A DNA stretch of 64,000 nucleotides. It comes from Pyrinomonadaceae bacterium. Its GTDB lineage: Bacteria > Acidobacteriota > Blastocatellia > Pyrinomonadales > Pyrinomonadaceae. The notes under the pieces were generated by a model. That model made no database searches. It had not been told where the DNA came from and worked only from the letters and a program-made list of their open reading frames with translations. Each line of letters opens with the position of its first letter. The first letter of the stretch is position 1. The position numbers were made by a program, and so were the translations under genes. Shown here one piece after another: positions 33,356 to 44,304 of this stretch. Location of the stretch: the NCBI GenBank assembly GCA_028284415.1, contig JANQRU010000001.1, positions 806,001 to 870,000 of the forward strand, read 5' to 3'.

Positions 33356-35029
33356 TTAATCAACAAAAGTTACGCGATTTATTTCATACAAAGTAGTCAA
33401 TCCCTTGTAAACTTTGTTTAATGCTGACTCGCGTAAACTTCTCAATCCTTCTTTTTCAGCTTGACGACGAATTTCAGAACCCGGACGCCTCTCAACGATC
33501 ATTTCCCTAATGTTGTCGGACATATCAAGTAACTCGTGAATTGCTGTTCTGCCTCTATAACCTGTGTGATTGCAGGCATCACAACCAACATTTATAAAGA
33601 AATTTTCACCTGTGACTTTATCAACTTCCAAGCCTGATTCTGTTAATTCATGCTCATTAGGTTCATAAACACGCTTACAGGTTGGACACAAAACCCTTAC
33701 GAGTCTTTGAGCAAGCACACAGTTTAAGGATGAAACAAAGTTATATGGTTCAACTCCCATGTTCAAGAATCGTCCGATTACATCAATTACATTGTTTGCG
33801 TGAACAGTTGTGAAAACGAGGTGACCTGTAAGAGCAGATTGAATTGCAATCTGAGCGGTTTCTTCGTCACGAATCTCACCGACCATAATCTTATCGGGAT
33901 CATGGCGAAGTATTGAACGCAACCCACGGGCAAATGTTAAACCTTTTTTCTCATTAACTGGAATCTGGACAATTCCATAAAGTTGATATTCAACCGGGTC
34001 TTCAATCGTGATTATTTTATCTTCTTCATTGCGAATTTCATTCAAAGCCCCGTAAAGTGTTGTGGTTTTACCGGAACCTGTCGGTCCTGTTACCAAAACC
34101 ATGCCATAAGGTTCTTTTATGTAATGGCGGAAATTTTTGAGATCCAATTCATCAAACCCCACTACTTCTAAGCTCAAATTCTTAAACTCTTCAGAAATTT
34201 GTTCTTTATCAAGGATACGAATTACAGCGTCTTCGCCATAAACAGTCGGCATAATTGAGACACGAAAATCAACTGTTCTGCCTTTGTATCGAACTCTGAA
34301 TCTCCCATCCTGCGGAATTCTACGCTCGGCAATATCTAGCTCAGACATAACCTTTATACGCGAAATCAATGTCTGATGATAAGCAATATCAATCGGGTCA
34401 ACCTTCTGATACAAAGCCCCATCAATTCTGAATTTAACACGAACTTCTCTTTCGCCCGTTTCGATATGTATGTCGGAAGCTCTAGACTCCATCGCGTTAT
34501 AAACGATTGTGTCAACGAGTTTAATGATGGGCGACATATCCGAATCAGTCGCCAAACGGTCTAGGTCTAAAACCTCCTCACCTTGCTCAGTTTCTTTTAC
34601 AAGTGAAATCTTAAAGCCCGATGCAGCTTCCTGCATAACTCTTTGCGTCGCATCACCTTTTTTTAAGACAACATCGATCGCTCCACTTGTAGCAACATAT
34701 GGAACAATTCTGACACTCAGAGCATTTTCAAGTTCGTCAAGCCTTTCCAAATTAGTCGGATCAGACATTGCAACGTGCAAATTTTTTCCATCACGTTTAA
34801 GCGGAACAAATTGATTACGCAACATCATATCAACCGGAATAACTGCCAATTCTTCATAATCAATTGGAGATTCTTTATCAGGCGGTAACAAATCAATATA
34901 AGGAAGCCGATAACGCTTCGCCATATTTTTTGCTTCAACTACCTCAGGTGGTTCATTCTCCAAAAAATCACTTACTTCTATTTTTGGGGATGAAGTCATT
35001 GTGTTATTTCCGTTTGTTTGGTTTTCCAT
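33356..35029 (-). CDS. GspE/PilB-type secretion ATPase
   Basis: 557 residues. An N-terminal MshEN/GspE-N domain (about 35-125) precedes the ATPase. Walker A is GPTGSGKT (315-322); the Asp box, Walker B (DPDKIMVGEIRDEETA) and His box (TGHLVFTTVHANN) follow. A zinc motif CPTC ... CDAC lies near 447-490. It powers assembly of the pseudopilus at the inner membrane. It lies 21 bp after the GspF gene. Confidence 0.95.
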   Translation of the reverse strand: MENQTNGNNTMTSSPKIEVSDFLENEPPEVVEAKNMAKRYRLPYIDLLPPDKESPIDYEELAVIPVDMMLRNQFVPLKRDGKNLHVAMSDPTNLERLDELENALSVRIVPYVATSGAIDVVLKKGDATQRVMQEAASGFKISLVKETEQGEEVLDLDRLATDSDMSPIIKLVDTIVYNAMESRASDIHIETGEREVRVKFRIDGALYQKVDPIDIAYHQTLISRIKVMSELDIAERRIPQDGRFRVRYKGRTVDFRVSIMPTVYGEDAVIRILDKEQISEEFKNLSLEVVGFDELDLKNFRHYIKEPYGMVLVTGPTGSGKTTTLYGALNEIRNEEDKIITIEDPVEYQLYGIVQIPVNEKKGLTFARGLRSILRHDPDKIMVGEIRDEETAQIAIQSALTGHLVFTTVHANNVIDVIGRFLNMGVEPYNFVSSLNCVLAQRLVRVLCPTCKRVYEPNEHELTESGLEVDKVTGENFFINVGCDACNHTGYRGRTAIHELLDMSDNIREMIVERRPGSEIRRQAEKEGLRSLRESALNKVYKGLTTLYEINRVTFVD

Positions 35030-35050
35030 AGCTATATTTTTTACTTTCGT

Positions 35051-36286
35051 TTACCTTGATCCAAATGGTCCTGAGGAAATCGCCTGAATAATCGGCAAAT
35101 AAATCGCCATCAAAATTGTTACAACGATGATTGCCATAAACACCAAAATTATCGGTTCAAGCAAGGTCGTTAACTGTTCAAGTCTCACTTCGGATTCGGC
35201 GTCGTAGAAGTTTGCGACTTCATCCAGCATTTCACGCAAGCTTCCTGAATTTTCACCGATCCCGATCATATCTAAAGCCAACTCAGGTAACCAGTTTGCT
35301 TTTTCGAGTGATTCGGTAAACATACGTCCCTCTCGAATCATTGGTTGAACAGATTGACTTCTACGTCGTAATTCAAGGTTTGTAATCGCTTGTGAAGCGA
35401 TCTCCCAAGAATCAGGAACTGTAATGCCGCCGGAGATCAAGGTCGAAAGAGAGCGTGCAAGCTGGGCAGTCGTCATTTGTTTAATCAACGTGCCTACGAG
35501 AGGCAAACGCAAAAGGAAATTATGCAAGACGAGTTTTCCGCTTGTAGTTCTTAACCAAAGCACTAATGCGATTATCAATATTAATAAGAGTGGTAAAACC
35601 CACCAGAAGTTGTTTGCGAGCGTTGTAGAAATAGTTAGAACAATTACAGTTGGCAGAGGTAAACCCTTGGAAGTGCTTAATCCTTCAAATAAATTCGACA
35701 TTCGGGGAACGATGTAAAGCACTAAAAACGCAACCATACATGCTGCTGCAAACAGCAAAAATGCAGGATATGCCAAAGCTCCCCTTAACTTTCTAGCAAT
35801 CCCAACACTACGTTTTAGATAATGGACATAACGAGAAAGTACATCATCTAAAGCTCCACTTCTTTCTCCAGCCAAGATCGAAGCCGTGTAAATTTTTGGA
35901 AAAACACCTTGAGCCTCAAAAGCTTCAGAAAGAGGCGTTCCACTTTTAATTTTTTCTTCAACATCATCTAAAATATTTCTCAATGACGAAGAAGCAGATC
36001 TTTGTTTGAGTAAGTTTATGGCTTGAAGAACAGGAATTCCAGCTCTTAAAAGTGCAGATAGTTGTTGATTAAAAAGCAAAAAATCACCTGATTTTATCCG
36101 TCCTTTTTTTGATGTACTGCCTGTCTGAAGAACAGCTGATAAGCCTTTTTCGGAATTAGAAACCGTAAAGACACGAAATCCTTCGCTTTCCAATTTGGAT
36201 TTTGCTTCTCTTTGAGTTGTAGCTTCAACAACTCTTGTAACTATTTCGCCGGAAGGGGTTCCCAAACGACAAATAAATTCTGCCAT
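35051..36286 (-). CDS. GspF/PilC-type inner-membrane platform protein
   Basis: 411 residues. Two homologous GspF domains: LLFNQQLSALLRAGIPVLQA (about 70-195) and TAQLARSLSTLISGGITVPD (about 270-395), each followed by transmembrane helices (about 170-195, 220-245, 375-400). An N-terminal ~60-residue domain precedes them. First gene of the secretion operon, divergent from the VWA genes. Confidence 0.94.
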   Translation of the reverse strand: MAEFICRLGTPSGEIVTRVVEATTQREAKSKLESEGFRVFTVSNSEKGLSAVLQTGSTSKKGRIKSGDFLLFNQQLSALLRAGIPVLQAINLLKQRSASSSLRNILDDVEEKIKSGTPLSEAFEAQGVFPKIYTASILAGERSGALDDVLSRYVHYLKRSVGIARKLRGALAYPAFLLFAAACMVAFLVLYIVPRMSNLFEGLSTSKGLPLPTVIVLTISTTLANNFWWVLPLLLILIIALVLWLRTTSGKLVLHNFLLRLPLVGTLIKQMTTAQLARSLSTLISGGITVPDSWEIASQAITNLELRRRSQSVQPMIREGRMFTESLEKANWLPELALDMIGIGENSGSLREMLDEVANFYDAESEVRLEQLTTLLEPIILVFMAIIVVTILMAIYLPIIQAISSGPFGSR

Positions 36287-36535
36287 GGCTAATTCTTAAT
36301 TAGGATTTAAAAGGTAAAGACCTTGGAGCGTAGTATTAAAAAATTGGCTCAAAGCAATAAATACTGAACCTTTCAAATTATAACACGCTTTTTGCTTACA
36401 TATGTTTCAAGCAAAATTTTTCAGGAATAAATGCACTGAAACAACGTATTATAATTAACGAACATCAAAGAAATATCTTGCATCTATGTGAAGGGTTTCT
36501 TAATATAAATAGTAAAGGTCTATTTAGGAGATACT

Positions 36536-37540
36536 ATGGCTGTATATGAATTTCCAAGCCGATTAAAGTCGCTTAATCGGTTGAGTTTTGTGCTACTTTT
36601 TTTTCTTGTCTCATCCAGTGTTGTTTTAGCTCAAGATCAACAACCTGAAACACAACCCACTCCGCCAGTTCAAGGCGAAGATAATGGCAAAGTCCTGAAA
36701 ATTGATACTGATTTAGTAACATTGACTTTAACTGTTACAGATTATTACGGAAGATATGTGTCGGGTTTAACTAAAGATGCATTTACTGTTTATGATAACA
36801 AGAAAAAACAAAACATAACCTTTTTTAGTGATAGCGATGCTCCTGTTTCAATTGGAATCCTTTTTGATGTTTCCGGCTCAATGAGTGGAGAAAAAATTCT
36901 TAAAGCAAGAAATGCTCTCGCTAGATTTATGAATACGAGTCATCCGCGAGATGAATATTACCTAATCGCATTTAACAAGCGTGCTCAATTGTTGATGGAC
37001 AGAACCCGAGACGGCGAAGCGGTATTAAATAAGCTCACACTCGTTCAACCAAAACATAACACCGCACTTTATGACGCTTGTTATCTCGGGGTTGAAAGAG
37101 TCTCCCGAGGAACACACCGCAAGAAAGCTCTTCTCATAATTAGCGATGGGCAAGATAATTCATCACGTTATAGTTTCAAAGAAGTTCGAAGATTGATGAA
37201 AGAATCCGATGTTGTCATTTATTCTGTTGGAATTATAGACGGCAGAGATTCAGGTTCTATGCTTGGAATCCAAGGGCAGGCTTTTCTTGATGAACTTGCA
37301 AATGTAACTGGAGGAAAATCATTTTATCCGAATACGACGGTAGAAATGGATGAAATTTTTGAGAGAATTGCACTAGAACTTCGCAATCAATATACAATTG
37401 GTTATACTCCAGATGACTTTAAGCCAAATGGAAAATGGAGAAAAGTTAAAGTTAAGGTCAAACCCCCACGCGGTTTGCCGCGTCTAACAGTTAGGAATCG
37501 CGAAGGTTATTACGCAACTCCTAATACAGACTTCAAATAA
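36536..37540 (+). CDS. VWFA-related acidobacterial-type exported protein
   Basis: 334 residues with a signal peptide (about 17-33, ending VVLAQ) and a Pro/Gln-rich linker. An N-terminal beta domain (DTDLVTLTLTVTDYYGRYVS) precedes a von Willebrand A domain with the metal site DVSGSMSG, then LLIISDGQDNSSR and YSVGII. This layout corresponds to the TIGR03436-type family abundant in Acidobacteria. An AGGAG site precedes the ATG; TATAAT occurs at 36450-36455 without a clear -35. Its downstream neighbour is a paralogue. Confidence 0.88.
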   Translation: MAVYEFPSRLKSLNRLSFVLLFFLVSSSVVLAQDQQPETQPTPPVQGEDNGKVLKIDTDLVTLTLTVTDYYGRYVSGLTKDAFTVYDNKKKQNITFFSDSDAPVSIGILFDVSGSMSGEKILKARNALARFMNTSHPRDEYYLIAFNKRAQLLMDRTRDGEAVLNKLTLVQPKHNTALYDACYLGVERVSRGTHRKKALLIISDGQDNSSRYSFKEVRRLMKESDVVIYSVGIIDGRDSGSMLGIQGQAFLDELANVTGGKSFYPNTTVEMDEIFERIALELRNQYTIGYTPDDFKPNGKWRKVKVKVKPPRGLPRLTVRNREGYYATPNTDFK

Positions 37541-37576
37541 TCTTGACGAGTTTTAAATAACTCTTAAGCTAATAAA

Positions 37577-38668
37577 ATGAATAATAAACGATTTTATATT
37601 TTGTTACTCATTCTTTGTGTGGGTATGAGTGTTGGATTTTCTTTTGTCGATTTTTCCAAAGTTAAAGCACAAACAAATACGACTTCAACAAGTCCTACAC
37701 CACCTGATCTACCACCTCCGCCTCCACCATTACCTGTTGAAGATGACAAAGACATTATTGAGATTGACACTGAAACGGTGATTCTAAATGTCCGTGTTGT
37801 TGACCGCTTTAACCGCCCAATCGGAAATTTAAAGAAAACAGACTTTACAATTTTAGAGGATAGAGTCCCACAAAAGATTGAATCTTTTGATATGAAGGAA
37901 GTTCCGACAAACTACGCCTTAGTGATTGATAACTCAGGTTCACTTCGTTTCCAGTTGGAAAAAGTTATTGAAGCAAGCAAAACAATTGTCGGAACAAACC
38001 GTCCTGATGATGAAACTGGTGTAATTCGTTTTGTTAGTTCGGATAAGATCGAGATCGTCCAAGATTTTACAGGTAGTAAACAAGACTTAAATGATGCTCT
38101 TGATAATCTTTATATTGAGGGTGGGCAAACGGCAATCATTGACGCAATATACCTAGCGGCTGAAAAGGTTGATGATTACGAGAGAACACAAAATCCTTAC
38201 GACCGAAAACGCCGGGCATTGATCTTGGTCTCCGATGGCGAAGATAGAAGCAGCTATTATAAAGAAGAACAACTCTTCAAACTTTTAAGAGAATCAGATG
38301 TTCAGATTTATGCAGTTGGATTTATTAAAGACCTTGATAGTGACGGTAATTTCATAAGAAAAAGCCCTCAGAAAAAAGCTAAAAACTTTTTGTCACGACT
38401 CGCAACTGAAACAGGTGGTAAAGCTTATTTCCCAAATACGATTGGCGAATTGGATAGTATCGCTAAAGATATTGCCCGTGAGTTACGCACTCAATATGTA
38501 TTGAGCTATAACCCGGTAAACGATAAAAAAGACGGAACTTTTAGAAATATAAAAGTCAATGTAAAGGACGGACCTAATAAACAAAAGAGGATAGCCATTA
38601 CAAAAACCGGTCGAGTTGCAAAGCCAAAACCAAACTCAAAACCAACTTTACAGAAAACGAAATTCTAA
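37577..38668 (+). CDS. VWFA-related acidobacterial-type exported protein, paralogue
   Basis: 363 residues with a signal/anchor (about 5-30) and a Pro-rich linker (PPDLPPPPPPLPVE). As in the preceding gene, a DTETVILNVRVVDRFNRPIG domain is followed by a VWA domain; the metal site reads VIDNSGSLR, keeping D-x-S-x-S. ALILVSDGEDRSS and ETGGKAYFPNTIGELD are further shared blocks. The C-terminus is basic (KPKPNSKPTLQKTKF). 36 bp after its paralogue, so an operon of two. Ligand unknown. Confidence 0.88.
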   Translation: MNNKRFYILLLILCVGMSVGFSFVDFSKVKAQTNTTSTSPTPPDLPPPPPPLPVEDDKDIIEIDTETVILNVRVVDRFNRPIGNLKKTDFTILEDRVPQKIESFDMKEVPTNYALVIDNSGSLRFQLEKVIEASKTIVGTNRPDDETGVIRFVSSDKIEIVQDFTGSKQDLNDALDNLYIEGGQTAIIDAIYLAAEKVDDYERTQNPYDRKRRALILVSDGEDRSSYYKEEQLFKLLRESDVQIYAVGFIKDLDSDGNFIRKSPQKKAKNFLSRLATETGGKAYFPNTIGELDSIAKDIARELRTQYVLSYNPVNDKKDGTFRNIKVNVKDGPNKQKRIAITKTGRVAKPKPNSKPTLQKTKF

Positions 38669-38708
38669 AAAAATAAAGCGTTGGAAATTTCCAACGCTTT
38701 ATTTTTTT
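38667..38708. terminator. Bidirectional terminator between VWA and microcompartment units
   Basis: A near-perfect palindrome centred at 38687/38688: AAATAAAGCGTTGGA against TCCAACGCTTTATTT, with A run before and T run after. Stops the + strand VWA operon and the - strand operon. Confidence 0.87.
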
Positions 38709-38794
38709 CTCAGTAAAAGGAATAGAATCAGCAATGCCAAAATGGCTATCCCCAAAAAAATCGCTAAAAAAACTACTAAAATTGCAACTTCCAT
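38699..38794 (-). CDS. 31-residue single-pass membrane protein
   Basis: ATG at 38794 lies one base after the stop of the zinc-ribbon gene (TAA-A-ATG). The 31 codons encode MEVAILVVFLAIFLGIAILA followed by a leucine-rich stretch and RKK, that is one hydrophobic helix with a positive C-terminal end, and stop at 38699 inside the terminator hairpin. The end-to-end start/stop arrangement supports a real small gene; lack of a Shine-Dalgarno sequence leaves it uncertain. Confidence 0.45.
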   Translation of the reverse strand: MEVAILVVFLAIFLGIAILALLILFLLLRKK

Positions 38795-38795
38795 T

Positions 38796-39383
38796 TTATT
38801 TCAAATACATCGCCAGTAAAAATACTCCAAAAGCAATTAAAATCAATATAAATGCTACAGAGATAAACAATAAATTTGGAGAGCTATCTCGCTCTTCCCA
38901 AACAACTTCAATCTTCTTACTGCCCAAAGATTTTGGTCTTTTTCTCAAAGCTGAAGCTGATTTAAGTTGAGTCTTTCTTTTTATATTAACTGTTTCTTTT
39001 TCTGAATCCGTTTTTTCTTCGACCTCAGACTTTTCAATTTCTTCTTTACTATCTTTTTCTTTTTCTTTCTCTTGAGTTTTCTCGTCTTTTTCGTCTGCTT
39101 TGTCCGTTTCTTCCTCTACTTTTTCTGAAACTATTTCTTCTTCAACTGAATCTTCTTGAGTTTCATTTTCTACCTTTTCTTCTGATTTTTCAGGCTCGCT
39201 ATTATCATCTTCACTTTTTTCAATAATATCCTCTTGAAACCAAACATCACTGGTAGATTCTTCACCACCATTTTCGGTTTCTTGAGATACGGCACCTCCG
39301 CAGTTATAGCAAAATAATGCTCCCGGGCGTGCTTCTACTCCGCAAGATATGCAAATTCTGTTTTCGACCGTTGTTTCAGCCAT
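38796..39383 (-). CDS. Zinc-ribbon membrane protein with acidic middle
   Basis: 195 residues. An N-terminal zinc ribbon (CISCGVEARPGALFCYNCG, about 12-30) with four cysteines is followed by ~115 residues made mostly of Glu, Lys, Asp and Ser, and a single C-terminal membrane helix (LLFISVAFILILIAFGVFLL, about 169-193). Such tail-anchored zinc-ribbon proteins are widespread and uncharacterised. It follows the aldehyde dehydrogenase gene by 63 bp on the same strand. Confidence 0.75.
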   Translation of the reverse strand: MAETTVENRICISCGVEARPGALFCYNCGGAVSQETENGGEESTSDVWFQEDIIEKSEDDNSEPEKSEEKVENETQEDSVEEEIVSEKVEEETDKADEKDEKTQEKEKEKDSKEEIEKSEVEEKTDSEKETVNIKRKTQLKSASALRKRPKSLGSKKIEVVWEERDSSPNLLFISVAFILILIAFGVFLLAMYLK

Positions 39384-39446
39384 AAAGGTTTTAATGAAAA
39401 AAAGGAGCTAATTATATTTTCGGCATAAAAGTCAAATTATTTCTAA

Positions 39447-41144
39447 TCAAACATTAGCAAAAACTTCTTTTTCTTCTCCTAAGTCTTTTGCAGATGGGGT
39501 AATTATGGTTTTTTTGTTTACGTAAATCTTTTTATTATCTGATATCGCTTCCCTGACATCTGTTTCACTTACAAAATCTACCGCGTTTGGTTTTGAACTA
39601 TCCTCTTGAGGCTTACTTTCAACTTGATGAATTACAGTTTTACTCTGAGTTTTCGGCTCAGGAGTCTCAGATAATTTCTGGCTTAGAAACTTATCAACAA
39701 TTGATGCTATATCTTTTCTCTCAATTTTTTTACTAGCGTTATTTTTAATCTGGACATTTTGACCAGTAGTTTGACTCGACGCAGATGTTCGGTGTTCACT
39801 GACCGATTTTGTCTCAAATGCAACCCGTTTAATATCCATTAAATGGTGCGGAGAAACATTATCTGAAGTTACATTTCCGCCCCAAGAACCACAACCTAGA
39901 GTCATAGATGGTGCAAGATCAGTAGAAAAACCAATCGCTCCGTGTGTTGTAGGAGAATTTATAACAACTCTTGATGCGGGCATTTGCTGACCGTAGCGAA
40001 TTGCGGCATCCCGATTTTGTGTGTGCATTCCGGCAGTGTGTCCCATTCCACCAAATTGCAAAATCTCTTCGCAACGATTTGCCCCTTGTTCAATATTTTC
40101 AACAACAAAAAAAGCTAAGGTCGGAGAAAGTTTTTCAATCGACCAAGGAAAATCTCTTCCAACTCCTCCGCAATCAGCTAGTAAACAGCGTGTACCATTC
40201 GGAATTGAAATCCCTGCAAGACTGGCAATATGTTCAGCAGATTTTCCAACAATGTTTGCATTAAGAGTTCTTTGTGGAGTTAGAAGAATTTCAGCAACTT
40301 TGTCAGCTTCTGTTTGATTTAGAAAATGCCCACCTTGTTTTACAAATTCCTCTCTGACTTGGCTTGCAATCGTTGATTCAACCACAACCGATTGTTCAGA
40401 TGCACAAATAGTTCCATTATCAAAACAAGTCCCGGTTAAAATATCTGAAACTGCTTTTTGGACACCAGCTGTTTTTTCAATAAAAACCGGAACATTTCCC
40501 GGTCCGACACCAAAAGCAGGCTTTCCAGATGAATATGCCGCTCGAACAAGACCTATCCCACCAGTGGCAAGAATAACAGCCGTTCGTTTATGCTTCATTA
40601 AAGTTTCTGTTCCCTCGATAGTTGAATCTGTCAAACAATGAATAGCATCAACAGGCAAGCCTTCTTTGACACCAACATCACGCATTATGCGAGCAGTCTC
40701 CGCAATACATCTTTGGGCGGATGGATGAGGTGACAAAACTATCGTGTTTCGTGATTTGATGGAAATAATAATTTTGAAAATAGCTGTAGAGGTTGGGTTT
40801 GTCGAAGGAATGACGGCTGCAACTACTCCTCTCGGACTGGCAATCTCAACAACACTTCCTTCATCTTTAACAACGCCAACTGTTTTCAGATCACGAAAAT
40901 AATCCCAAACATCTTCAGCCGCGAAACGATTTTTTTCTCGTTTGTCATCGGCTTTTCCAAAACCTGTCTCTTCATTTGCCATTTGCCCAAGACGCATTGA
41001 TTCTTGTAAAGCAACTTTTGCCATTGCTTCACATATTCGATCAATTTTTGCTTGGTCAAACCTTGCAACAGACTTGAAGGCAAGATGTGCAGATTCAACC
41101 GCATCTCTTGCTTGCTGTTGGGCTACCAGGTCTTTGTCATTCAT
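39447..41144 (-). CDS. CoA-acylating aldehyde dehydrogenase, microcompartment type, with long C-terminal tail
   Basis: 565 residues. Converts an aldehyde plus CoA and NAD to acyl-CoA, as EutE/PduP do inside bacterial microcompartments. [27 protein letters not shown] and [16 protein letters not shown] with catalytic Cys247 are typical; the catalytic domain ends near 455. Residues 456-565 are an extension with a helix-like [17 protein letters not shown] and a terminal block [18 protein letters not shown] then [11 protein letters not shown], similar to motifs in microcompartment-associated proteins. Directly downstream of the shell-protein gene (34 bp). The aldehyde substrate is unknown. Confidence 0.9.
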   Translation of the reverse strand: MNDKDLVAQQQARDAVESAHLAFKSVARFDQAKIDRICEAMAKVALQESMRLGQMANEETGFGKADDKREKNRFAAEDVWDYFRDLKTVGVVKDEGSVVEIASPRGVVAAVIPSTNPTSTAIFKIIISIKSRNTIVLSPHPSAQRCIAETARIMRDVGVKEGLPVDAIHCLTDSTIEGTETLMKHKRTAVILATGGIGLVRAAYSSGKPAFGVGPGNVPVFIEKTAGVQKAVSDILTGTCFDNGTICASEQSVVVESTIASQVREEFVKQGGHFLNQTEADKVAEILLTPQRTLNANIVGKSAEHIASLAGISIPNGTRCLLADCGGVGRDFPWSIEKLSPTLAFFVVENIEQGANRCEEILQFGGMGHTAGMHTQNRDAAIRYGQQMPASRVVINSPTTHGAIGFSTDLAPSMTLGCGSWGGNVTSDNVSPHHLMDIKRVAFETKSVSEHRTSASSQTTGQNVQIKNNASKKIERKDIASIVDKFLSQKLSETPEPKTQSKTVIHQVESKPQEDSSKPNAVDFVSETDVREAISDNKKIYVNKKTIITPSAKDLGEEKEVFANV

Positions 41145-41178
41145 AGTTTGGCTAGATTATTTTTCTAATGGGAATGAA

Positions 41179-41529
41179 TTATTTTTTCTTAGCAGACCTT
41201 CCAGAGCCAATTTGTTTTTTGCCACCCGCTCTAATGGATTTGCCTTCAGCCACACCGCTTCCGGGCAAAACATCTTCAACTTCACTATGTGGACGCGGAA
41301 TGACGTGAACACTAATCAATTCACCTACTCGGCGAGCGGCAGCAGCTCCGGCATCGGTGGCAGCTTTGACCGCACCAACGTCTCCACGAACAAAAATCGT
41401 GACATAACCTGCACCGATATATTCTTTACCGATCAGATTTACATTGGCGGCTTTTACCATTGCGTCAGCGGCTTCAACAGCACCAACAAATCCTTTTGTT
41501 TCTACCATTCCAAGGGCTTCGAGAGTCAT
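41179..41529 (-). CDS. Bacterial microcompartment shell protein (BMC-H, EutM/PduA-like)
   Basis: 116 residues from the ATG at 41529, which has GAGGAA upstream; the frame is open a further 25 codons but without family similarity. [20 protein letters not shown], the [20 protein letters not shown] core and [20 protein letters not shown] are the single-domain hexameric BMC fold. The lysine/glycine-rich tail ([18 protein letters not shown]) extends beyond the domain. Only one shell gene is visible; pentamer and trimer shell genes are absent from the window. Confidence 0.93.
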   Translation of the reverse strand: MTLEALGMVETKGFVGAVEAADAMVKAANVNLIGKEYIGAGYVTIFVRGDVGAVKAATDAGAAAARRVGELISVHVIPRPHSEVEDVLPGSGVAEGKSIRAGGKKQIGSGRSAKKK

Positions 41530-41652
41530 CAAAAATTCCTCGCTTATTTTTTTAAATATAGATTTTAATACAAGATAAAGATAACGCCTAAACGTAACAC
41601 GCAATTTGTTATTTAATCAAGCTGACAAAAGCAGGAAAAACCTTTAATCTGA

Positions 41653-41682
41653 TTGACATTACAACCACATCAACGATATATT
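41653..41682 (+). promoter_or_regulatory. Sigma-70-type promoter for the RodZ-like gene
   Basis: TTGACA (41653-41658) and TATATT (41677-41682) with an 18-base spacer, about 60 bases ahead of the ATG at 41743, in the divergent gap next to the shell-protein gene. Confidence 0.6.
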
Positions 41683-41742
41683 TCAAAGTTAAGACCGCTA
41701 ATGGTTAGCATTTCAAAAGGGGCTACAAATAAATAACATAAG

Positions 41743-42639
41743 ATGCCGGAATCTTTGGGTGAAAAACTACGACAAGCTCGTGAAGAGCGGGATATTTCTA
41801 TAAGCGAAGTTGCTGAACAAACTCGCATTTCTGCACTATATTTAGAAGCAATAGAGAACGATGATTACCGAACTTTGCCGGGTGGGATTTTCAATAAAGG
41901 CTTTGTTAAATCATTTGCCAAATACGTTGGTGTTGATGAACATGAAGCACTTCAAGACTATGCCCGAATAGTGTCGAGCCAAGAAGGTACAGAGGATATA
42001 GAAGAAACTAAAACTTATCGTCCCGAAGTTTTGACAGATGATAATAGCGGACCTTCGATGCTTCCAACCATTATTTTTGCAGTTATTATTCTTGGATTGA
42101 TGACTTGGGGCATTTTAGCTTTGGTTAATTATTTACAAAACGCAGAAAGCACGACGCAAGGAAACACAAGCATTGCTAACGCAAACGTCAAAGAAACTGA
42201 AAATTCAAATGCAAATGCTAACACTAATGCAAATGGTCAGACTTCAACTGAAAATATCTCAACTGACGAAATTAAAGTTCAGATAAAAACTACTGCTGAA
42301 GAACTTGCACTACAAACTGTAGTTGATGGCAAACGAGAAACTGTTTTATTAAGCCCCACAACAATTACAGAAAAAACAATTACAGCTGAGGAAAGTCTCA
42401 AACTAAACTATTACAGAGGTTTAGCAGAATCTGTTCAACTAACAGTAAATGGAAAGAAGATCGAGACTCCCTTACCACCTCCGGGATATAAAAAGAACGG
42501 TTTTGAATACGAAATCAATATGAATAATTTGAAGAAGATTTTGCAGGATGGGAAAATTACTTTTGGAGAAGCTGCTCCTGCAAATGCCAATTCAAACACA
42601 GGAGCAAATAACAATACTGCGACAAATGCTCCACAATAA
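41743..42639 (+). CDS. RodZ-like helix-turn-helix membrane protein
   Basis: 298 residues. A cytoplasmic Xre/RodZ-type HTH (about 5-70: GEKLRQAREERDISISEVAE, YLEAIENDDYRTLPGGIFNK) precedes one membrane helix (about 105-128) and a periplasmic DUF4115-like beta domain (about 182-265: VQIKTTAEELALQTVVDGKR). Asn-rich linkers flank the last domain. RodZ homologues tether MreB for rod shape; no mre gene is in the window, so that role is inferred. Confidence 0.87.
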   Translation: MPESLGEKLRQAREERDISISEVAEQTRISALYLEAIENDDYRTLPGGIFNKGFVKSFAKYVGVDEHEALQDYARIVSSQEGTEDIEETKTYRPEVLTDDNSGPSMLPTIIFAVIILGLMTWGILALVNYLQNAESTTQGNTSIANANVKETENSNANANTNANGQTSTENISTDEIKVQIKTTAEELALQTVVDGKRETVLLSPTTITEKTITAEESLKLNYYRGLAESVQLTVNGKKIETPLPPPGYKKNGFEYEINMNNLKKILQDGKITFGEAAPANANSNTGANNNTATNAPQ

Positions 42640-42687
42640 AACAATGAAGCTTTTAGACAAGCTTAAACGCAAGAAATTAATTTTTAA

Positions 42688-44220
<1,533 letters not shown>

Positions 44221-44235
44221 TATGTAACTAATAAT

Positions 44236-44293
44236 TGATAACTGATAGCTGAAAAAGTAATTGCATTATAAAGTCATCACTTATCAGTTATCA
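44236..44293. repeat. Inverted repeat between convergent genes
   Basis: TGATAACTGATA (44236-44247) and TATCAGTTATCA (44282-44293) are perfect complements with a 34-base gap between guaB and the DUF6526 gene. It may act as a weak bidirectional terminator; there is no T run next to it. Confidence 0.4.
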
Positions 44294-44304
44294 GTTGTCA
44301 CCTT

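Noticed and set aside
33211..33396. + strand 61-codon frame in the secretin leader
   Set aside because: Runs into the antisense of gspE, has no ribosome site or recognisable similarity.
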